NCBI GenBank assembly: GCA_002400085.1 | Contig: DHEX01000094.1 | Coordinates: forward strand, 8,837 to 14,839 | Direction of reading: 5' to 3' | Source of the DNA: Clostridiaceae bacterium UBA4839 | GTDB lineage: Bacteria > Bacillota > Clostridia > Clostridiales > Caloramatoraceae | DNA length: 6,003 nucleotides | Shown here: positions 1-4,835 of the stretch, piece after piece | Layout of the letters: each line of letters starts with the position of its first letter | How positions within the stretch are numbered: the stretch's first letter is position 1 | Notes under the pieces: model-generated | Database searches by the model: none | The model's input: only the letters and a program-made list of their open reading frames with translations | Told to the model about the DNA's origin: nothing | Translations under genes and position numbers: made by a program

Positions 1-23
1 AGGATTAAAATGCCAGACAAGCC

Positions 24-168
24 GTAGGGAGCGGTCTTGACCGCTCCGCCCCTAAATTCTGATCATCCTGCAAATGCTATAGAATGAAATTGTTACTGGG
101 TGTTGGCACCGCTTTGCTCTCCTAGATTCTGCTTGTTCATCAACGGAACGGTCAAGACCGTTCCCTAC
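24..168. repeat. REP/BIME-like element: two GTAG-headed palindromes in inverted orientation
   Basis: Two perfect 9-bp-arm palindromes, GGAGCGGTC-TT-GACCGCTCC at 28-47 and GGAACGGTC-AA-GACCGTTCC at 145-164, face each other across about 97 bases. Each has GTAGG on its outer side: on the plus strand from 24 and on the minus strand from 168. The units differ at two positions, but the changes compensate within each stem, so both hairpins are preserved. The spacer carries a short direct repeat (CCTAAATTCTG at 51-61, CCTAGATTCTG at 121-131). A GTAG tetranucleotide beside a hairpin is the known signature of REP sequences mobilised by RAYT (IS200-like Y1) transposases, and two inverted REPs form a BIME. 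The element is clearly richer in GC than its surroundings and sits just past the terminator of the ribosomal operon. No transposase gene is in the window, so assignment to that class is inference. Confidence 0.7.
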
Positions 169-181
169 GATTTTATGATAA

Positions 182-206
182 GAAAAAAGTGCCTTAAGGC
201 ACTTTT
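182..206 (-). terminator. Intrinsic terminator of the rpsF-ssb-rpsR operon
   Basis: A perfect inverted repeat, AAAAGTGCCTT/AAGGCACTTTT, spans 185-206 and begins eight bases past the rpsR stop codon. On the minus strand the stem runs into further T residues (TTTTTTC, ending at 182), the form of a rho-independent terminator. The A-rich upstream side means it might also work weakly for transcription arriving from the left on the plus strand. Confidence 0.88.
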
Positions 207-213
207 CTTACTG

Positions 214-456
214 CTACTCTGTTGTATATGGAAGTAAAGCTACATTCCTTGCTCTCTTTATAGCCACTGTGAGCTCTCTTTGATGTTTTGCACAATTTCC
301 TGAAATCCTTCTTGGAAGGATCTTCCCTCTTTCTGTTATATACTTCCTAAGCTTTGCTACATCTTTATAATCTATAGTCTGATTCTTATCCATGCAGAAA
401 GAACAAACTCTTTTTTTAGCTTTTCTTTGTCTCATTTGTTTTTTTGGAGCTGCCAT
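214..456 (-). CDS. rpsR: 30S ribosomal protein S18 (zinc-ligand, C+ form)
   Basis: This 80-residue protein is S18 of the small ribosomal subunit, which pairs with S6 on the platform of the 30S particle. The core IDYKDVAKLRKYITERGKIL (28-47), PRRISG and the ending IKRARNVALLPY are family hallmarks, and the length is normal. C18, C21, C55 and H58 (VCSFC and GNCAKH) form a C-x2-C...C-x2-H set. That matches the zinc-binding C+ version of S18, whereas the Bacillus subtilis protein lacks these cysteines. Zinc binding itself is inferred. The ATG at 456 has a strong AGGAGG at 463-468, six bases upstream. It is the last gene of the rpsF-ssb-rpsR operon, 23 bases after ssb and directly before a terminator. 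Confidence 0.98.
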   Translation of the reverse strand: MAAPKKQMRQRKAKKRVCSFCMDKNQTIDYKDVAKLRKYITERGKILPRRISGNCAKHQRELTVAIKRARNVALLPYTTE

Positions 457-479
457 TTTATCCCTCCTTACCTAATAAA

Positions 480-911
480 TTAAAATGGAACCTCTTCTTC
501 TCCATCAACAGGCATAAAACCAACATCATCGTTTGTGGTGCCAACTCCCGCCTCAGGATTATTCGATTGTCTATTCCCATTTCCATCCTTTGGCCAATCA
601 AGGAATTGAACTTCATCAGCTATTATTTCAGTAACATACCTTCTGCTTCCATCCTGAGCTTGATATGACCTAGTTTGAATTCTCCCTGAAACTGCAACTA
701 ATCTTCCTTTACCAAGATTATTTGCTACATTTTCAGCAAGCTTTCTCCAACAAATTATAGGTATGAAGTCTGCTTCCCTTTGACCACTTTGATTAACAAA
801 GTTTCTTTCTACAGCTAAAGTAAAGGATGCCACAGCAACACCTGATCCTGGTGTAAATTTTAGCTCTGGATCCTTTGTAAGCCTTCCAATTAAAACAACT
901 TTGTTTAACAT
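480..911 (-). CDS. ssb: Single-stranded DNA-binding protein SSB
   Basis: This 143-residue protein matches bacterial SSB, which coats single-stranded DNA as a tetramer and recruits replication and repair enzymes through its C-terminal tip. The OB fold covers about residues 1-105: it starts MLNKVVLIGRLTKDPEL, contains the central strand ADFIPIICWRKLAENV (47-62) with W55, and continues with GRLVAVSGRIQTR. A Gly/Asn-rich linker (about 107-135) follows. The acidic tip GEEEVPF ends in the Pro-Phe pair needed for partner binding; it has Glu-Glu-Glu-Val where many homologues have Asp-Asp-Asp-Ile/Leu. The ATG at 911 is preceded by AGGTGG at 922-927. The gene lies 21 bases after rpsF and 23 bases before rpsR, the usual operon order in Firmicutes, so it is probably expressed from the rpsF promoter at 1283-1311. 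Confidence 0.98.
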   Translation of the reverse strand: MLNKVVLIGRLTKDPELKFTPGSGVAVASFTLAVERNFVNQSGQREADFIPIICWRKLAENVANNLGKGRLVAVSGRIQTRSYQAQDGSRRYVTEIIADEVQFLDWPKDGNGNRQSNNPEAGVGTTNDDVGFMPVDGEEEVPF

Positions 912-932
912 ATATAAAACACCACCTAAAAA

Positions 933-1217
933 TTAATCAAGTTTAACAACGATGTGTCTTATAACCTTATCAGAAATTCTCAGGATTCTATCAAGTTCCT
1001 TAGGTAAGTCTGGACCTGCGCTGAAGTTTATAAGTACATAGTATCCTTCGTTAATGTGGTCAATTTCATATGCAAGTTTTCTCTTACCCCATTCATCAAC
1101 GTTTTCAACAACTCCACCGCCGTTTACGATTACTTCCTTAACCTTTTCCTCTACTGCCTTAACTTCCTCTTCTGTAAGATTAGGATTTAAAACAACCAAT
1201 GTTTCATATTTCTTCAC
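933..1217 (-). CDS. rpsF: 30S ribosomal protein S6
   Basis: This is S6 of the small subunit, which forms a heterodimer with S18 and binds the central domain of 16S rRNA. The N-terminus KKYETLVVLNPNLTEEEV, the middle VDEWGKRKLAYEI and the following GYYVLINF are typical S6 segments. I place the start at the GTG at 1217, giving 94 residues (family about 95), so that the protein begins M-K-K-Y-E-T as in homologues. The purine-rich Shine-Dalgarno (GGAGGTGA, 1223-1230) then lies six bases upstream. An upstream in-frame GTG at 1226 would add three residues, but it lies inside that Shine-Dalgarno and is less likely. The gene is first in rpsF-ssb-rpsR, behind a clear promoter and a leader that probably mediates feedback by the S6:S18 complex. 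Confidence 0.97.
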   Translation of the reverse strand: MKKYETLVVLNPNLTEEEVKAVEEKVKEVIVNGGGVVENVDEWGKRKLAYEIDHINEGYYVLINFSAGPDLPKELDRILRISDKVIRHIVVKLD

Positions 1218-1226
1218 GGCTTTCAC

Positions 1227-1270
1227 CTCCTCCCTTTGGACTTACGGCTCAAATTTAATTGAGCAGGGAT
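1227..1270 (-). promoter_or_regulatory. Candidate S6:S18-binding autoregulatory leader RNA
   Basis: On the minus strand the rpsF 5' leader can fold into an inner hairpin, GCTCAA (1264-1259) with TTGAGC (1252-1247) and a six-base loop. An outer helix pairs TCCCT (1269-1265) with AGGGA (1235-1231). The two helices are stacked on the 5' side and separated on the 3' side by a bulge, so the CCG trinucleotide (1247-1245) falls exactly at the end of the inner stem. A hairpin with an asymmetric CCG-bearing bulge ahead of rpsF is the known S6:S18 ribosomal-protein motif. The 3' strand of the outer helix overlaps the AGGGAGGAGG ribosome binding site, suggesting that binding blocks translation of rpsF. 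The pairing is seen directly; binding and repression are inferred. Confidence 0.72.
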
Positions 1271-1282
1271 CATAACGTTCCT

Positions 1283-1311
1283 ATTTTACCATAAATTTAT
1301 TTATATATCAA
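1283..1311 (-). promoter_or_regulatory. Sigma-A-type promoter of rpsF-ssb-rpsR
   Basis: On the minus strand TTGATA (1311-1306) and TAAAAT (1288-1283) are separated by exactly 17 bases, close to the vegetative consensus. The expected start of transcription is near 1276, giving a leader of about 60 bases that contains the S6:S18-type hairpin. The -35 box lies inside the 3' end of the DUF951 gene, and no terminator separates that gene from rpsF. Read-through from mscS-DUF951 is therefore possible as well. Confidence 0.75.
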
Positions 1312-1519
1312 CACTATCGTTGTTATCCCCTTGTGAATTTCTTACTATTTTTTTTGCGACTTTTTCGAATTTCGATCTGGGCATCATTATTATCCTACCG
1401 CAGCCCATGCATTTAATTTTAATATCTGCTCCAACCCTTATAATTTCCCAATTATTACTACCGCAAGGATGAGTCTTCTTTGTCTGTACTATATCCCCCA
1501 AATTAAACTCCTTTACCAT
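1301..1519 (-). CDS. DUF951 family small protein
   Basis: This small protein (72 residues from the ATG at 1519) belongs to the DUF951 family of Firmicutes, whose function is not established. Family hallmarks are the start VKEFNLGDIVQTKKTHPCG, then NNWEIIRVGADIKIKC, MGCGR and MMPRSKFEK. Cysteines at 19, 37 and 40 (HPCG and CMGC) could bind a metal; that is inference. The gene overlaps the end of mscS by 17 bases, and no promoter separates the two, so co-transcription is likely. The start is uncertain: an in-frame ATG at 1537 would add six residues but has no Shine-Dalgarno, and the ATG at 1519 has only a weak GGGG at 1532-1535. I chose 1519 because family members begin just before the VK/KxFxLGD segment. 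DUF951 next to mscS and rpsF is a familiar clostridial arrangement. Confidence 0.88.
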   Translation of the reverse strand: MVKEFNLGDIVQTKKTHPCGSNNWEIIRVGADIKIKCMGCGRIIMMPRSKFEKVAKKIVRNSQGDNNDSVDI

Positions 1520-2603
1520 TCTTTTCACTATCCCCATTAATTATTATTCTTGTTGGGTATGCCATTTGTATTCCTTCTTTATCAAAATTACATTTAATCC
1601 TTTTTCTAAGTTCATTTTCTATATTCCCCTGCTTCATAGATTTTGTCATTGCAAATATTCTAACAGTAAAACCTGATTCCCCTAATTTTGTAATTCCAAG
1701 TACACTTGGCCCCTCAACAATATCTTCTTTAAAATCCCTTTTCATTATATCACATGTTTTATTTAATACTTCCATGACCTTATCTGTATTCTCAGTATAA
1801 GCTACATCTACATCTACAAGTGCCCTCATGTTTCCTCTTGACTTATTTGTAACCTTTTGTATACTTCCATTAGGTATTATGTACAGATCACCAGAGAAAT
1901 CACGAATTTTTGTTATTCTAAGACCAATTGTTTCAACCGTTCCACTCATTCCATCAATTGATATATAGTCTCCAACAGCAAATTGGTCTTCAAAAATGAT
2001 TAAAAAACCAGAAATTACATCTTTTATAAAACCCTGAGCACCAAATCCTACTGCAACACCAATGGCGCCTGTAATTGCAATCAGTGTTTTTGTTCCAAGT
2101 TCTGTTTGCTCTAACATTAAAAGCAACGATATAAAGTATAAAAGATATCTAAGTGTATTTTTTAAAAGCTCTTGTAAAGTATCAGCTTTTTTTTCACTCA
2201 TTCCATATTTTAATTTTTTTTGTTTTTCAAAAAAATTATCTATTACTACACTAAGTACTCTAATAAGAATTTTAGTAAGTACAAATATGATTATTATTTT
2301 TATTGCAGCAAGAACAAATTTAAAAGGTCCCTGACTTTCTTTAGTTAAAAAGTTTGCTATATCTTTTGTGTCCACGCCTACTGCCCCTAAAATTAATACT
2401 ATAGCTAATATATATGCTGCAAAGGTTAATAAATATTTTATAAGCTCAATTACTGCATTTTTATTATCATTTTTATCACTGTTTTTAGCTTCCACCTTTG
2501 TTATTATTTTTTTTAAAACATCTAAAAATATCTTTGTGCAAAGTATTATAAGTAATATCTCAATAACCATATAAAAATACTTAGACCATGCACCCCAATT
2601 CAA
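1503..2603 (-). CDS. MscS-family small-conductance mechanosensitive channel
   Basis: This 366-residue membrane protein belongs to the MscS family, which opens under membrane tension to release solutes during hypo-osmotic shock. Hydrophobic segments lie at about 9-31, 52-76, 94-122 and 148-165. The pore-lining helix follows at about 173-207, with the signature GAIGVAVGFGAQGFIKDV (179-196) and then FEDQFAVGDYI (204-214). The beta and alpha/beta vestibule domain runs to about 355 (RDFSGDLYIIPNGSI, then a C-terminal YPTRIIING). About five membrane segments make it longer at the N-terminus than Escherichia coli MscS, which has three; it resembles the YkuT-type Firmicute channels. The start is a TTG at 2603, supported by AGGAGG at 2615-2620, eleven bases upstream, and by the lack of any nearby ATG with a ribosome binding site. 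Its 3' end overlaps the DUF951 gene. Confidence 0.95.
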   Translation of the reverse strand: MNWGAWSKYFYMVIEILLIILCTKIFLDVLKKIITKVEAKNSDKNDNKNAVIELIKYLLTFAAYILAIVLILGAVGVDTKDIANFLTKESQGPFKFVLAAIKIIIIFVLTKILIRVLSVVIDNFFEKQKKLKYGMSEKKADTLQELLKNTLRYLLYFISLLLMLEQTELGTKTLIAITGAIGVAVGFGAQGFIKDVISGFLIIFEDQFAVGDYISIDGMSGTVETIGLRITKIRDFSGDLYIIPNGSIQKVTNKSRGNMRALVDVDVAYTENTDKVMEVLNKTCDIMKRDFKEDIVEGPSVLGITKLGESGFTVRIFAMTKSMKQGNIENELRKRIKCNFDKEGIQMAYPTRIIINGDSEKNGKGV

Positions 2604-2659
2604 GTTACTTTGATCCTCCTTTAACTTAATAATTCCACTTTTTTCTAAAAAGTATACCC

Positions 2660-2687
2660 TTTATAGCAAATTTTATCTACTTCCAAA
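2660..2687 (-). promoter_or_regulatory. Possible promoter of mscS
   Basis: On the minus strand TTTGGA (2687-2682) and TATAAA (2665-2660) are 16 bases apart, about 57 bases before the mscS TTG. The match is moderate and the region is AT-rich, so chance is a real alternative. The -35 box lies at the downstream end of the repeat-like sequence that fills this gap. Confidence 0.35.
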
Positions 2688-2804
2688 AGGAGCTATCGCA
2701 CTAAGGGATTTACATACAATCTGTAATTCATAATTTAGATTTAATACACCGCTACGATAAGAAAAATATATTCCATTCACTTTCCCGTTTGCAAAGATGT
2801 TCAT
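2673..2804 (-). other. 43-codon open frame in the ddpX-like/mscS gap, part of a coding-like repeat
   Basis: An ATG at 2804 opens a 43-codon frame ending in TAA at 2673. It begins MNIFANGKVNGIYFSYR and ends SLSAIAPFGSR. The same frame stays open upstream to 2858, adding QFKIINEQIAAEIRKIYG before the Met. It is then cut by a single TAG at 2859-2861, beyond which it continues open (ELGSRKAEGTD) into the end of the dipeptidase gene. I see no Shine-Dalgarno before the ATG. The composition looks protein-like rather than like AT-rich junk, and one stop (TAG for an original TGG, for example) would explain the break. I do not recognise a known family. It may be a decayed gene, a small protein, or a repeat that only happens to be open; the second copy of its FSYRSG segment at 3847-3888 favours a repeat. 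Confidence 0.35.
2725..2766. repeat. Dispersed 42-bp repeat, copy A
   Basis: These 42 bases match 3847-3888 in the same orientation with three mismatches (at 2731, 2746 and 2754). On the minus strand both copies can be read as F-S-Y-R-S-G-x-L-N-L-N-x-E-L. One difference is synonymous and two change a residue (Val/Gly and Tyr/Cys). Copy A sits in the non-genic gap between the dipeptidase and mscS genes. Confidence 0.75.
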
Positions 2805-2823
2805 TCCATATATTTTTCTTATC
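2756..2823. repeat. 15-bp perfect inverted repeat around a 38-base spacer
   Basis: GATAAGAAAAATATA at 2756-2770 is the exact reverse complement of 2809-2823. The left arm is the end of the 42-bp repeat copy A and extends slightly beyond it. The arms could form a hairpin in RNA downstream of the dipeptidase gene, but there is no GC-rich stem base or clean T-tract, so a terminator role is weak. It may mark a small insertion element with partly symmetric structure. Confidence 0.6.
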
Positions 2824-2892
2824 TCCGCTGCGATTTGTTCATTAATGATTTTAAATTGCTAATCAGTCCCTTCCGCTTTTCTAGAACCCAAT

Positions 2893-3771
2893 TCATTCTT
2901 CCGCTGTATACTTATTAAATAAGTTTTTTATATCTGCAGCCTTATATTTAATCCAAACTTTTATATTCCCCATATTAAAGTTTTCGATCTTATCCTTTAT
3001 AAATGTTGAAAAGCTTATATTCTCCGTAGAATAATTTTTTACCCCTTGCATATTAAGACTATATTTTTTTTCGGAATTATTTTCATAAACCTTGTCAATA
3101 AGCCCATAGCTCTTCCATTCTGTATCATTAAAATGCCACCATTCAGTAAACACACTGTTAAATCCATTCTTAACCATTATTTCTTCTAACATTTGAGCAT
3201 TCTTTTTCTCAATTTCACTTGCACCCTTATACTCTCTTTCACTTTTAGATCCAAACTCATCAAAATCTGTGGGCATGTCCAACTCTTTTCCGTTTTTATC
3301 TACAACAGTGACATCTACTGCTGCACCCCTTGAATGTACAGAGCCAGTTTTGGGATTTACTATGTATCTTGTATCAGGGACTACCTTCCATAAGCTCCAT
3401 TGGACCTCCCTAGGTCTATATGCATCCCATATCCTTATACTATATCCCATTTTACTTAAATCTTCCTGGGCACCTTTAAGTTTAACAGCAGTTCCATATC
3501 TTAAAAATGCCCTGTTATCAGAATAAAGTATCTTCCCTGTTATATTGTTTTCTGATGCATATCTAAGTTCCACATTTATATCCGGAATAACATTTTTTAC
3601 TTCCACAAAATCATTTTTATTGAAATCCATTTCTCTCACCATTACAATATCAAGCGCTTTATTTTTCTTATTTAATGATTTGTATTGATAATACAAAGTT
3701 CCCATTGTAAATATAATGCACATATTTATTATTATCATAACAGTAACAAATCTTTTTGTTTTTAAAGTCAT
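2893..3771 (-). CDS. Membrane-anchored VanX/DdpX-type D-Ala-D-Ala dipeptidase (peptidase M15)
   Basis: This 292-residue protein is a zinc D-alanyl-D-alanine dipeptidase of the M15 (VanX) type, which cleaves the D-Ala-D-Ala dipeptide. Residues 7-26 form an uncleaved-looking membrane anchor after a basic start (MTLKTKR), so the enzyme probably faces outside the membrane. The catalytic domain (about 55-228) has the expected set: R119 in WDAYRP, zinc ligands H146 and D153 in SVHSRGAAVD, and E210 and H213 in EWWHF. The H-x6-D and E-x2-H spacings equal those of VanX. A 60-residue C-terminal tail after the domain is unassigned. The ATG at 3771 has AGGGAG at 3778-3783. No vanR/S/H/A-like genes are present, so turnover of wall-derived dipeptide is more likely than glycopeptide resistance. 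A relaxed specificity within M15 cannot be excluded. Confidence 0.9.
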   Translation of the reverse strand: MTLKTKRFVTVMIIINMCIIFTMGTLYYQYKSLNKKNKALDIVMVREMDFNKNDFVEVKNVIPDINVELRYASENNITGKILYSDNRAFLRYGTAVKLKGAQEDLSKMGYSIRIWDAYRPREVQWSLWKVVPDTRYIVNPKTGSVHSRGAAVDVTVVDKNGKELDMPTDFDEFGSKSEREYKGASEIEKKNAQMLEEIMVKNGFNSVFTEWWHFNDTEWKSYGLIDKVYENNSEKKYSLNMQGVKNYSTENISFSTFIKDKIENFNMGNIKVWIKYKAADIKNLFNKYTAEE

Positions 3772-3826
3772 AAATATCTCCCTTTATATTAGTTATTAAT
3801 ATAATATTCTAACATATTTATAGCTA

Positions 3827-3855
3827 TTTATATAATATTTTACTACAATTCACAA
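3827..3855 (-). promoter_or_regulatory. Possible promoter of the dipeptidase gene
   Basis: On the minus strand TTGTGA (3855-3850) and TATAAA (3832-3827) are 17 bases apart, about 55 bases before the ATG. The -35 hexamer falls inside repeat copy B, so the repeat may supply half of the promoter. The surrounding sequence is nearly all A and T and offers other -10-like hexamers (TAGAAT at 3808-3813, for example), so the assignment is tentative. Confidence 0.4.
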
Positions 3856-3888
3856 TTTAGATTTAATCCACCGCTGCGATAAGAAAAA
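3847..3888. repeat. Dispersed 42-bp repeat, copy B
   Basis: This is the second copy of the repeat at 2725-2766, in the same orientation with 39 of 42 bases identical. It lies between the DUF3343 gene and the dipeptidase gene. In the frame that reads F-S-Y-R-S-G-G-L-N-L-N-C-E-L there is no start codon upstream and a TAG at 3843-3845, so here the repeat is not an expressed gene. The two copies flank the dipeptidase gene on both sides. Confidence 0.75.
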
Positions 3889-3919
3889 AATATTTCATAA
3901 AAACTATTTTAAGGCAGAT

Positions 3920-4180
3920 CTATATATCTAACTTCTTTATTTTTCTTGAAGCTCCAACACCAGCAGCTCCGAATATATCCTTAACATGTATTTTATTCCC
4001 CCTAATACATTCAATCAAAAAATCCAAATTGCTGCTGTCCAATTTAATTGATATGCCGCAGCTTAATGATATTTCCCTTGGTGTAGGCATAATTTCATAT
4101 TTTATTGACTTTGTTTTAAAAAAGCTTTCAGCTTGCATAGCAAAACCTGTGGTATCAAAAACAATAATAAGATATTCCAT
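3920..4180 (-). CDS. DUF3343 protein, putative Se/S carrier partner of YedF
   Basis: This 86-residue protein carries the DUF3343 signature PTPREISLSCGISI (32-45), with the single conserved cysteine at C41. The start MEYLIIVFDTTGFAMQAE is also typical. Family members are annotated as putative selenium/sulfur carrier-like proteins because they occur beside YedF and other selenium genes; no activity is shown here. The ATG at 4180 shares one base with the yedF stop codon (TAATG), and an AGGTGG at 4191-4196 lies within the end of yedF. The two genes are therefore almost surely translationally coupled and transcribed together. C41 is the obvious candidate for a persulfide or perselenide; that is inference. 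No terminator of convincing strength follows the gene; only a weak A/T stem with a T-run is visible around 3884-3911. Confidence 0.9.
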   Translation of the reverse strand: MEYLIIVFDTTGFAMQAESFFKTKSIKYEIMPTPREISLSCGISIKLDSSNLDFLIECIRGNKIHVKDIFGAAGVGASRKIKKLDI

Positions 4181-4761
4181 TAAATATTAACCACCTTTGA
4201 TGCAGTATTCATTTTTTCTACAATAGTAAACATATTTGATATAGATCCTATTTTAAGTTTTCCTTTCAGCCCGTAAAAATCAAGACAGGTTCCACAGGAT
4301 AAAATTTCAGCTCCATCCTCCGCAAGCCTATTTAAACTATCTAAAACTTCTGAGCCCTCTGTTGTAAGCTTTACCCCACCATTTATAAATATAATAGTTT
4401 TGGGTTTATTGTCACTTTCTGAAAGGGCATACATATAACTTTTCATAAGAACTTCTCCAAGTTTATCATCACCGCTGCCAAGTTTATCAGTTGTTACAAC
4501 TATAACAAGGTTCTCTTCATGTCCAAAATCCATTATGCTGCAGCCTGAAGATTCCTTTTTAACTGTTAAGTAATATAAGCCCTTTTTTTCTTCTGCAGTA
4601 CAATTTCCACCCTCATTTTTAACGAACTTTACTACATTTTCTTTTGCAGCTTCATTGTCAACTATTACTTGAAACTCCCCCTTATCTATTAAATCATATT
4701 CCTTCTTTGTTAATATAACTGGTTTTGGGCATTTTAATCCTCTACAATCTATTATTTTCAT
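4180..4761 (-). CDS. yedF: YedF family selenium-metabolism protein (TusA domain plus DsrE-like domain)
   Basis: This 193-residue two-domain protein fits the selenium-linked YedF family. Residues 2-70 are a TusA/SirA-like domain with the CPKP motif, whose C11 is the sulfur-carrying cysteine in TusA. Residues 84-193 resemble DsrE/DsrF proteins, with FINGGVKL (125-132) and a C-terminal CGTCLDFYG holding C156 and C159. In published genome comparisons YedF-type fusions co-occur with SelD, implying delivery or handling of reduced selenium; the exact reaction is not established. I place the start at the ATG at 4761: it has AGAGGTGA at 4766-4773 and gives the family N-terminus MKIIDCRGLKCPKP. The in-frame ATG at 4788 would add nine atypical residues, has no ribosome binding site and falls in a palindrome. 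It is the first gene of a two-gene unit with DUF3343. Confidence 0.93.
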   Translation of the reverse strand: MKIIDCRGLKCPKPVILTKKEYDLIDKGEFQVIVDNEAAKENVVKFVKNEGGNCTAEEKKGLYYLTVKKESSGCSIMDFGHEENLVIVVTTDKLGSGDDKLGEVLMKSYMYALSESDNKPKTIIFINGGVKLTTEGSEVLDSLNRLAEDGAEILSCGTCLDFYGLKGKLKIGSISNMFTIVEKMNTASKVVNI

Positions 4762-4787
4762 CAAATCACCTCTATTTAAATATAACA

Positions 4788-4823
4788 AAAATATCTATAT
4801 TATAAATATAATATAGATATTTT
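4788..4823. repeat. 17-bp perfect palindrome upstream of yedF
   Basis: Bases 4788-4804 are the exact reverse complement of 4807-4823, with AA between them. The palindrome lies between the predicted yedF transcription start (about 4829) and its Shine-Dalgarno. It could be an operator, a leader hairpin, or, since minus-strand TTTTTGTT follows the stem, a GC-free terminator of glnA. It contains only two G:C pairs, so its hairpin would be weak for its length. At 17 bp without mismatch it is long even for AT-rich DNA. Confidence 0.6.
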
Positions 4824-4835
4824 CTATAGATTTAA

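Noticed and set aside
1..213. CRISPR array or tRNA gene in the repeat-bearing left edge.
   Set aside because: There are only two inverted palindromes with no regularly spaced direct repeats, and no cloverleaf can be drawn.
444..668. Plus-strand open frame opposite ssb and rpsR.
   Set aside because: It overlaps two certain genes antisense, has no family resemblance and no ribosome binding site of note; it mirrors the coding bias of ssb.
2062..2574. Two plus-strand open frames opposite mscS rich in hydrophobic residues.
   Set aside because: They are antisense reflections of the membrane-helix codons of the channel and have no homology features.
2893..3771. Glycopeptide-resistance (van) cluster.
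   Set aside because: Only a VanX-like gene is present; there is no D-Ala-D-Lac ligase, VanH dehydrogenase or VanR/VanS pair within the window.
3863..3898. 11-codon minus-strand frame (MKYFFLIAAVD) through repeat copy B.
   Set aside because: It is too short, lacks a Shine-Dalgarno, and uses a different frame from the one shared with copy A.
4762..4788. Longer yedF start at ATG 4788.
   Set aside because: There is no ribosome binding site, the added residues are outside the family, and the codon lies in the palindrome; ATG 4761 has a good Shine-Dalgarno.
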